DNA of 64,000 nt, from NCBI GenBank assembly GCA_934307695.1, contig CAKRCS010000003.1:124001-188000 (forward strand), written 5' to 3'. Source of the DNA: an uncultured Agathobacter sp. Its GTDB lineage: Bacteria > Bacillota > Clostridia > Lachnospirales > Lachnospiraceae. Both the position numbers and the translations under genes were made by a program. Below are positions 57,317 to 64,000 of the stretch, piece by piece; within the stretch, counting starts at the first letter, position 1, and each line of letters begins with the position of its first letter. The notes under the pieces were generated by a model that searched no databases, was not told the DNA's origin, and saw only the letters and a program-made list of their open reading frames with translations.

Positions 57317-59698
57317 ATGAATCAGAAAGTATTACGAACCTTGGAATATAATAAAATTTTGGAGCTTCTGGCAGCCTACGCATCCTGCGAGGATACGCAA
57401 AAGCGCTGCCTGTCCCTTGCTCCGATCACCGATATTGATAAGATCAACGACTTGCAGCGGACGACGGCAGACGCGCTCAGCCGTCTCTACAAGAGCAGCG
57501 GTATCTCTTTTGCGGGCATCCACAATATCAATGCCTCTTTAAAGCGGCTGGATATCGGCGGCTCGCTCAACACCGCCGAGCTGCTTCGCATCTGTTCACT
57601 TCTCGAAGTGGCAAAGCGCGCCAAAGCCTTCGGCAGAGCTGCCCGCGAGGACGAGGCTGCGGACTCGCTCACTCCTTTGTTTGAGCAGATCGAACCATTA
57701 TCACCGCTCCATGAGGAGATCCGCCGCTGTATTCTCGGTGAGGATGAGATCGCAGATGATGCAAGCCCGGCGCTGTTTAAGATCCGCAAGTCCATCCACG
57801 GGATGAATGACCGTATCCATGCGCAGTTGACCTCACTTATGAACAATACTACGACCAGAAGCTATCTGCAGGATGCCGTTGTCACCATGCGCGACGGAAG
57901 ATATTGTCTCCCTGTAAAGGCAGAGGCAAAGACCTCCATCCCCGGAATGGTTCACGACCAGTCCTCCTCCGGCTCCACACTTTTTATCGAGCCTATGGCG
58001 GTCGTCAACCTCAACAATGAGCTTCGCGAGCTGTACCTAAAGGAGCAGGAGGAGATCAATGCGATCCTTGCGGAGCTTTCCAATCAGGTAGCCGGATATG
58101 AGATGGCGCTGCGGCAGGATTTCGAGGTTCTCGCCGAGCTGGATTTTATCTTTGCCAAGGCAAACCTTGCCAAAAGCTATGACGGGGTCGCTCCAGCCTT
58201 TAACGATCACGGATATATCCGTATCCGGAAAGGCCGCCACCCGCTCCTCGATTCTAAGAAGGTCGTTCCGATTGATGTTGAGATCGGTGGCAGCTACAAA
58301 CAGCTTATCGTAACCGGGCCAAATACCGGCGGTAAGACCGTTTCCTTAAAGACGGTCGGGCTGCTCTCCCTGATGGGACAGTCCGGGCTTCATATCCCTG
58401 CCGGGGATCGCTCGGAGCTTGCTGTTTTTGAGGAGATTTTTGCGGATATCGGTGATGAGCAGAGTATTGAGCAAAGCCTCAGTACCTTCTCCTCCCACAT
58501 GACCAACATCATCCGGATCTTAGATAAGGCAAACGATCGGAGTCTTGTCCTGTTCGATGAGCTTTGCGCCGGAACCGATCCGACCGAGGGCGCAGCGCTT
58601 GCCATCTCCATTTTGCATAAGCTGAACCAGTATGGCTCCATCGTCATGGCGACCACCCATTACAGCGAGCTTAAGGTATATGCACTTACCTCAGACGGTG
58701 TGGAAAATGCCTGCTGTGAGTTTGATGTGGAGACCTTAAGCCCTACCTACCGTCTCCTGATCGGTATCCCCGGCAAGAGTAATGCGTTCGCAATCTCTGC
58801 CCGGCTTGGACTTCCGGACAACATCATCGATGATGCGCGCGACCACATCGGTCAGAAGGATGCAGAGTTCGAGGATCTGTTGGCAAGCCTTGAGAGTAAC
58901 CGTCAGACCATCGAGAAGGAACAGCTTGAAATCAACCAGTATAAGGCTGAGATTGAGAACCTGAAGAAGAAGTTAGAAGAAAAGCATGAACGCCTCGACC
59001 AGAGCAAGGATAAGATTCTTCGCGATGCCAATGAGGAGGCTTACCGCATCTTAAAAGAAGCAAAAGACCTCGCGGACGAGACGATCCGCAACTTCAACAA
59101 ATATGGACAGGGTTCCGCTCCGATGAGCCAGATGGAGAAGGAACGCACCAGAGTTCGCGATAAAATGTCCGAGAAGGAAAAACGTCTCTCCGGCATCAAG
59201 AAGCAGGAGACACAGAACCATCCGGTTCCTAAGAATCTGCGCATCGGCGATACCGTAAAGGTGCTTTCCATGAACCTCAAGGGAACCGTTCACACCCTGC
59301 CGAATGCTAAGGGAGATCTCTATGTGCAGATGGGTATTCTACGATCACTCGTCAACATCAAGGATCTCATCGTCATCGATGAGGATGCACTCTCCCCATC
59401 GAAAAAGTATGGCGGCAGTGCCGGAAGCAAGCTCAAGATGAGCAAATCCGCTTCCGTCCCTACGGAGATCAATCTGATCGGGCTGAATACCGACGAGGCG
59501 ATCGCGCGGCTTGACAAATATCTGGATGATGCTTACATTGCACATATACCGACCGTGCGGATCGTTCACGGAAAGGGAACCGGCGCACTGCGCACCGCTG
59601 TCCACAATCATTTAAAGCGTTTAAAATACGTCAAGAGCTTCCAGCTTGCCGAGTTCGGCGAGGGGGATGCCGGCGTTACGATCGCAAAGTTTGAGTAA
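57317..59698 (+). CDS. mutS2: Endonuclease MutS2
   Basis: 793 residues, normal for MutS2. It has the core helical (clamp) domains, an ABC-type ATPase domain with Walker A GPNTGGKTVSLKT near residue 335, and LVLFDELCAGTDPTEGAAL as Walker B and dimer signature. A coiled coil follows at about 525-620, then a linker with a KOW-like beta segment. The C-terminal Smr nuclease domain (about 715-793) has LIGLNTDEAI and VRIVHGKGTGALR. MutS2 has roles in rescue of collided ribosomes and suppression of recombination. It starts from a clear promoter with AGGAG. Confidence 0.95.
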   Translation: MNQKVLRTLEYNKILELLAAYASCEDTQKRCLSLAPITDIDKINDLQRTTADALSRLYKSSGISFAGIHNINASLKRLDIGGSLNTAELLRICSLLEVAKRAKAFGRAAREDEAADSLTPLFEQIEPLSPLHEEIRRCILGEDEIADDASPALFKIRKSIHGMNDRIHAQLTSLMNNTTTRSYLQDAVVTMRDGRYCLPVKAEAKTSIPGMVHDQSSSGSTLFIEPMAVVNLNNELRELYLKEQEEINAILAELSNQVAGYEMALRQDFEVLAELDFIFAKANLAKSYDGVAPAFNDHGYIRIRKGRHPLLDSKKVVPIDVEIGGSYKQLIVTGPNTGGKTVSLKTVGLLSLMGQSGLHIPAGDRSELAVFEEIFADIGDEQSIEQSLSTFSSHMTNIIRILDKANDRSLVLFDELCAGTDPTEGAALAISILHKLNQYGSIVMATTHYSELKVYALTSDGVENACCEFDVETLSPTYRLLIGIPGKSNAFAISARLGLPDNIIDDARDHIGQKDAEFEDLLASLESNRQTIEKEQLEINQYKAEIENLKKKLEEKHERLDQSKDKILRDANEEAYRILKEAKDLADETIRNFNKYGQGSAPMSQMEKERTRVRDKMSEKEKRLSGIKKQETQNHPVPKNLRIGDTVKVLSMNLKGTVHTLPNAKGDLYVQMGILRSLVNIKDLIVIDEDALSPSKKYGGSAGSKLKMSKSASVPTEINLIGLNTDEAIARLDKYLDDAYIAHIPTVRIVHGKGTGALRTAVHNHLKRLKYVKSFQLAEFGEGDAGVTIAKFE

Positions 59699-59710
59699 AA
59701 AGGAGGAGTT

Positions 59711-60415
59711 ATGGTAGCAAAGCAGAAAATACTTATCGTAGATGATGACAACAATATCGCAGAACTGATCTCTCTCTACCTGACCAAGGAATGTTACGAT
59801 ACCCGTATCGTCAACGATGGTGAGGAAGCGCTGATCGCGTTTGAACAATACAATCCCAATCTTATCCTTTTAGACCTAATGCTTCCGGGAATCGATGGCT
59901 ATCAGGTCTGCCGGGAGGTTCGCGCCAAGGCGAACGTTCCGATCATTATGCTCTCCGCCAAGGGTGAGATCTTTGATAAGGTGCTCGGACTTGAACTGGG
60001 TGCTGATGATTACATACTCAAGCCTTTTGATTCCAAGGAGCTTGTTGCCCGCGTGAAGGCGGTGCTCCGCCGCTACCAGCCGATTGGCAGGCCTGAGCCA
60101 TCCGTCGTGGAGATCAAGTGTGTCGAGTATCCGGGGCTTACCGTCAACCTTTCCAACTACTCCGTCATCTATCAGGGACATCCGGTGGATATGCCGCCAA
60201 AGGAGCTGGAGCTTCTGTATTTTCTAGCATCCTCACCGAATCAGGTATTTACGCGCGAACAGCTTTTGGATAATATCTGGGGCTATGAATACATTGGAGA
60301 TACGCGAACCGTCGATGTCCATGTAAAACGTCTCCGTGAGAAGATTGGCGGAACAGATTCATGGCAGCTTTCAACCGTGTGGGGCATCGGTTATAAATTC
60401 GAGGTCAAGGAATAG
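59711..60415 (+). CDS. OmpR-family response regulator
   Basis: 234 residues. The receiver domain (about 5-118) has the acidic pair DDD, the phosphorylation Asp in LILLDLMLPGIDGYQV and Lys in ILKPFDSKEL. The C-terminal winged helix (about 135-232) has ELLYFLASSPNQVFTREQLLDNIWGYEY and RTVDVHVKRLREKI. AGGAGG precedes the ATG, 12 nt after mutS2. It pairs with the kinase gene 3 nt downstream. The target genes are not evident. Confidence 0.92.
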   Translation: MVAKQKILIVDDDNNIAELISLYLTKECYDTRIVNDGEEALIAFEQYNPNLILLDLMLPGIDGYQVCREVRAKANVPIIMLSAKGEIFDKVLGLELGADDYILKPFDSKELVARVKAVLRRYQPIGRPEPSVVEIKCVEYPGLTVNLSNYSVIYQGHPVDMPPKELELLYFLASSPNQVFTREQLLDNIWGYEYIGDTRTVDVHVKRLREKIGGTDSWQLSTVWGIGYKFEVKE

Positions 60416-60418
60416 CGC

Positions 60419-61867
60419 ATGAAACGAAGGCTCTACCTTAAGCTGCTTCTCAGCTACATCCTGTTTTTTGCCTTTTCCCTTTTGATCGTCAACACGTTTA
60501 CCCACAAACAGACAGTCCGCTATCTGGAAAAGACAGAGGCAGCACGGCTCTACCGTGAAGCAAACATGATATCCGTCAATTATGCGACCAACTATTACCG
60601 GAATGCCAATTCACTGTCAAGCATACAGACCGAGCTGGAGACGCTTTCCTCCTATTTATCGGCAGATATCTGGATGGTAAGCTCCGGAGGCATCCTGCTT
60701 CTTGATTCCTCCGATTCTACCGTTGCCCAGAATGTTGTAAGCGGTGACATTACGCTCCCGCTGCAATTCATCGAGGGCTTTGACATCGGTGATTTTGGCA
60801 ACAAATACTACAAAATCGGAACATTTTATGACAGCTACCCGGAGAATATGCTGACCGTATTTGCTCCCATAACCATCGGATTTGAGCAGCGCGGTTATAT
60901 CCTGATCCATGAAAAAGTGTCGCAGATCACTGACAATTCCAATGGATTTATCAACCTGACGTTCTCCACCATTGGGCTTGTTTTTCTAAGTTCCTTTCTC
61001 ATCCTGCTTATCTTCACATTTGTGATCTATATGCCAATCAGCAAGATTACAAAGACCGCAGATCATTACGCAAAAGGTGAATTTAACGAGGTGATACAGG
61101 TACATTCCAATGATGAGATCGGTCATCTGGCGGACACGCTTAACTTCATGGCAAAAGAGCTTGGTGCACATGAGGAGGATCAGCGTAAGTTCGTTTCCAA
61201 CGTTTCACACGATTTCCGCTCACCGCTCACTTCCATCAAAGGCTATGTAGAGGCGATGATCGACGGAACAATCCCGGTCGAAATGCAGGACAAATACTTA
61301 AATATCATCCTGTCCGAGACCGAGCGCTTAAACAAGCTGACACAGAGCCTTCTGGATCTCAACCGGTTCGGTCAGCATGGCATGATGCTTGACATGGCAG
61401 ATTTCGACATCAACAATCTGATCCGTTCCACCCTGCTTGCATTCGAGGGACGATGCAATGAAAAGGGAATCGTCTTTGATCTGGTGCTGACCGGGGATGA
61501 GCTTTTAGTCCGCGCCGATATGAGCAAGATTCAGCAGGTGCTTCACAACCTGATCGACAATGCGGTCAAGTTCTCACATCACAACTCGTCAATCACGATT
61601 GAGACGCGCATCAAGAATGAAAAAGTCCTCGTTTCAATCAAGGATTCCGGAATTGGTATTCCGGCAGATAGTGTCAAAAAGATATGGGATCGTTTTTATA
61701 AGACAGATCTCTCCAGAGGTAAAGATAAGAAGGGTACAGGTCTTGGGCTCTCCATCGTAAAGGAGATCATCCAGGCACATCAGGAAAATATCAATGTGAT
61801 CAGTACCGAGGGGGTCGGAACGGAGTTCATCTTCACGCTTCCGCTCTCCCCAAAGGATAGCAACTAA
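60419..61867 (+). CDS. Sensor histidine kinase with HAMP domain
   Basis: 482 residues. An N-terminal helix (about 8-28), an extracytoplasmic sensor region of about 140 residues and a second helix at about 180-203 are followed by a HAMP domain (PISKITKTADHYAKGEFNEV). The dimerisation domain has the phospho-His near residue 263 (FVSNVSHDFRSPLTSIKGYV), and the ATPase domain has HNLIDNAVKFSH, IKDSGIGIP and GTGLGLSIV. It begins 3 nt after its response regulator, so both are co-translated. The domain order fits the WalK/PhoR/ResE group; the signal is unknown. Confidence 0.92.
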   Translation: MKRRLYLKLLLSYILFFAFSLLIVNTFTHKQTVRYLEKTEAARLYREANMISVNYATNYYRNANSLSSIQTELETLSSYLSADIWMVSSGGILLLDSSDSTVAQNVVSGDITLPLQFIEGFDIGDFGNKYYKIGTFYDSYPENMLTVFAPITIGFEQRGYILIHEKVSQITDNSNGFINLTFSTIGLVFLSSFLILLIFTFVIYMPISKITKTADHYAKGEFNEVIQVHSNDEIGHLADTLNFMAKELGAHEEDQRKFVSNVSHDFRSPLTSIKGYVEAMIDGTIPVEMQDKYLNIILSETERLNKLTQSLLDLNRFGQHGMMLDMADFDINNLIRSTLLAFEGRCNEKGIVFDLVLTGDELLVRADMSKIQQVLHNLIDNAVKFSHHNSSITIETRIKNEKVLVSIKDSGIGIPADSVKKIWDRFYKTDLSRGKDKKGTGLGLSIVKEIIQAHQENINVISTEGVGTEFIFTLPLSPKDSN

Positions 61868-61920
61868 AAAACATCCGCCTGCCGGAAATACTGTAAGGTA
61901 CCGGTCGGGCGGATGTTTTT
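61866..61920. terminator. Bidirectional terminator between the kinase and chemoreceptor genes
   Basis: AAAAACATCCGCC pairs with GGCGGATGTTTTT, with an inner CCGG/CCGG helix. A- and T-runs on both sides serve the two convergent genes. Confidence 0.92.
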
Positions 61921-61938
61921 ATAATACTATGATTTGTT

Positions 61939-63636
61939 CTAGAAGCGGAATTTTCCGGTCTGCTCCTTAAGCATTACGCTAAGGCTTCCTAATGCTGCCG
62001 TCTCTTCCTTGCATTTATCAATACTTCCGGTAAGGGAATTCATGGTAGCACTTGTCTCCTGTGTAGAAGCGGCGTTCTCCTCCGCAATTGCAGACAGCTG
62101 CTCGATCACACTGCTCACATCAACATTCAGGCTGCTGATTCGTCCGGTCTGCTCAAAAATATTCTTAGAGGCATTTGATACATCGTTGATTTCATCCTGC
62201 AGGCTTGTAAACGACTTCTTGGTGTCATCCAGCTTATTGTGCTGGACGGTTGAAGCGTTATTCAGCTCACCCATCTTCTGAACGCTGTCTGTAGAGTTTG
62301 TCATAAGCTCTACTGCGATTGCATCAATCTCAGATGCCCTCTTTGCAGAATCCTCTGCAAGCTTGCGGATCTCCTCCGCGACAACCGCAAATCCTCGTCC
62401 GGAATCTCCGGCTCTGGCAGCCTCGATGCTCGCATTCAAAGACAACAGGTTCGTCTGGCTTGCGATATCCTGGATCAACGCTACCGCTTCCTTGATCTTC
62501 TCTGACGAATGATTGGTCATGGTGGTCTGCTCCATGACAGCCTTGATGTTACCGGTCGTCTTGTCGTTGATCTCTGTCAGCTCGGCGAGCATTGCTGCAG
62601 ACTGTGCCGCGAGCTCATTCATCTTCTTAATGGACTCTTCCAATGCACTAACAGCATTATTGTTAGTCTCAATTGCCGTACCGATATTCATGACATGCTC
62701 GCCCGCAGAAGTCGTTTCCTGCGCCTGTGAAGTACTTCCAAGAGCAATCTCTTCCACGGCTGTATTTACATTCGTAATGCTCTCGATAATTCCACCGAAT
62801 TCCTTCTCAAATGCCTGATTGCTGACTGCAAGCTGTTCGCCCTGATTCTGGATTACTGAAATAATCGTACCCAGCTGTTTATGTAAATTGCCGATTGCGC
62901 GGCTGATCAGACCGATCTCATCCTTACGGAGATTCAGCTTCGCCTGCTTTTCATTCTCTGTAAAATCAAGCCCTGCTACCTTATTGACAATCTGGGTAAG
63001 CTCTGTAAGCGGCTTAACCATTTTTCCAATGACGATCACTCCGATGATGAGCTCGATAATAAATACCGCAACCGCACTTCCGACCGCGTTTACTGCCATC
63101 TGATTGACCGGAGCAAACGCATCACTCTCATCCGCTGTGATAACAAGAATAAAGCTGGATGCCGTGTCCACATAAAATGCGGCATATTTATTGGTTCCCT
63201 TAAATTCATATGTAACACATGCCGGCTCATCCTTGATACCATTCTTTAAATCCTGCACGATACCTGTGACGACCGCATTCTCAACCGGCTTCCCGATCTT
63301 GTCCGCAGTCGGATGATACAGCATGGTTCCGCCTGCCGATACCAGATACAGGTAGCTGGTATCCATTCCATGGATCTGCACCGCTGCGAACGTATCCTTT
63401 AATTCATCAACGCTTGCTGAAATATCCGATCCCTCCAGCTGGATTGTCTTTTCCAGAAGTTGTCCGTATGCTTTTGCCTCTGACAGCATATAGCTCTGTG
63501 TCACAGAGCTTATGTTCTCCCTTGTCTTTGGAATTGAAAACATAAGACTGCTGCCGGTAATACAGATCATTGCCACCGCCAAAAGTATCAGGATCTTCGT
63601 CCTCATAGAATTCTTGCGCTTTACCTTATCACTCAT
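61939..63636 (-). CDS. Methyl-accepting chemotaxis protein
   Basis: 565 residues from the ATG at 63636 (AGGAGGG upstream). A helix at about 12-32 is followed by an extracytoplasmic Cache-type sensor ([27 protein letters not shown]), a second helix at about 185-208, a HAMP domain ([18 protein letters not shown]) and a long coiled-coil signalling domain. The hairpin tip ([50 protein letters not shown]) is the canonical MCP signature. It implies a chemotaxis system elsewhere and probably a motile cell. The ligand of the Cache domain is unknown. A TGTACAAAA-like motif lies about 130 bp upstream. Confidence 0.94.
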   Translation of the reverse strand: MSDKVKRKNSMRTKILILLAVAMICITGSSLMFSIPKTRENISSVTQSYMLSEAKAYGQLLEKTIQLEGSDISASVDELKDTFAAVQIHGMDTSYLYLVSAGGTMLYHPTADKIGKPVENAVVTGIVQDLKNGIKDEPACVTYEFKGTNKYAAFYVDTASSFILVITADESDAFAPVNQMAVNAVGSAVAVFIIELIIGVIVIGKMVKPLTELTQIVNKVAGLDFTENEKQAKLNLRKDEIGLISRAIGNLHKQLGTIISVIQNQGEQLAVSNQAFEKEFGGIIESITNVNTAVEEIALGSTSQAQETTSAGEHVMNIGTAIETNNNAVSALEESIKKMNELAAQSAAMLAELTEINDKTTGNIKAVMEQTTMTNHSSEKIKEAVALIQDIASQTNLLSLNASIEAARAGDSGRGFAVVAEEIRKLAEDSAKRASEIDAIAVELMTNSTDSVQKMGELNNASTVQHNKLDDTKKSFTSLQDEINDVSNASKNIFEQTGRISSLNVDVSSVIEQLSAIAEENAASTQETSATMNSLTGSIDKCKEETAALGSLSVMLKEQTGKFRF

Positions 63637-63685
63637 GATATCCCTCCTAAAGCATTTTCTTATGCGTAGTGCCAAACGCTTATGC

Positions 63686-63722
63686 GCAGTGTCATCTCAA
63701 AAAGCTTCGCTTTTTTCGCTTA
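63686..63722. terminator. Hairpin with conserved flank, shared with 11113-11146
   Basis: AAAAAGC-TTCG-CTTTTTT is a symmetrical terminator hairpin. It is preceded by GCAGTGTCATCTC, which recurs as GCAGTGCCATCTC before the same hairpin near 11113. A TATGCGYAGTGYCA direct repeat (63661 and 63681) adjoins it. Confidence 0.65.
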
Positions 63723-63816
63723 TTATATCACATTATCGGCTGATTTTCCATTTTTTGAAGCAGTTTTGTACACTTTTTGTATTATTTGTCATTACCGGTT
63801 TCATTTGCCCCAGCCA

Positions 63817-63990
63817 TTACCGCTCCGCTTCTTTCCACAGATAGTCGTTCGGATCGTAAATAGCAGGTGAGGTCTTTGCATTTGCATACCTTTTGGCGCG
63901 CACTATGTCATCTTCTGTAAAAATTCCCTCCCACAGCGGAAGTATAAAAGTATAGCCATCCGAGGTTACAGCTCTAAAATACATGCTCAC
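63817..63990 (-). CDS. Small hypothetical protein or C-terminal end of a gene cut by the window
   Basis: The frame reads MYFRAVTSDGYTFILPLWEG, then ends DPNDYLWKEAER. With the GTG at 63990, which has AGGAG at good spacing just upstream, it would be a complete protein of 57 residues; an ATG lies two codons later. The open frame continues to the window edge, so a longer gene is possible. The sequence is hydrophilic with several aromatic residues, and I recognise no family. Confidence 0.5.
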   Translation of the reverse strand: MSMYFRAVTSDGYTFILPLWEGIFTEDDIVRAKRYANAKTSPAIYDPNDYLWKEAER

Positions 63991-64000
63991 GGTATCTCCT

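Overview
The window looks like the chromosome of an anaerobic, probably gut-dwelling Firmicute of the Lachnospiraceae type (Roseburia/Blautia-like). The evidence is moderate GC with AT-rich gene gaps, AGGAGG-type ribosome binding sites, T-box and TPP riboswitches, a YtfQRT-YjfF sugar ABC operon with a YesMN two-component system, ECF vitamin transporters, a VanG/VanT pair, KtrAB and a methyl-accepting chemotaxis protein. Genus-level placement is inference. Almost all genes lie on the minus strand; the exceptions are an AraC-type regulator and the mutS2 operon. I saw no rRNA, tRNA, CRISPR array or complete insertion sequence.

Layout, left to right. 1-1244: drug/Na-type ABC exporter (permease cut by the window edge). 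1340-1870: a large foldback sequence. 1882-11021: sugar ABC importer with two substrate-binding proteins and its YesM/YesN sensor-regulator pair. 11113-14506: a small foldback element, then overlapping vanT and vanG for D-Ser peptidoglycan precursors. 14658-20578: SulP anion transporter, diacylglycerol glycosyltransferase, PlsY and the KtrA/KtrB potassium system. 20766-25844: class V aminotransferase with an ECF S-component (possible vitamin B6 salvage), GH31 glycosidase and AraC regulator. 25865-27083: a PD-(D/E)XK-like protein preceded by six hairpin units repeated at exactly 62 bp. 27529-29850: cstA behind a T-box leader. 29892-35165: a TPP-riboswitch thiamin salvage operon (thiE, thiD, cytX, thiW, thiM) ending in an aldose-epimerase homologue. 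35189-40318: DMT protein, amidohydrolase, and copA-csoR with two CsoR operators. 40345-40670: a second large foldback with twin AUGGAC-loop hairpins. 40737-49096: a STAND ATPase and four secreted repeat proteins sharing a paired upstream motif. 49253-53103: a patchwork of small accessory genes (orphan antitoxin, nucleosidase-like protein, P-loop kinase-like protein, nuclease-like protein, gene remnants). 53275-63990: housekeeping genes rlmD, yhaM, an HtrA-like pseudoprotease, mutS2, a two-component system and a chemoreceptor.

The genes most likely to repay study are the phased hairpin array with its nuclease-like neighbour, the two large foldback sequences, the vanG-vanT pair that lacks vanXY, the copA gene carrying a fused copZ domain behind an internal ribosome binding site, and the STAND/secreted-protein locus. 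All family calls rest on reading motifs by eye; no database search was run.
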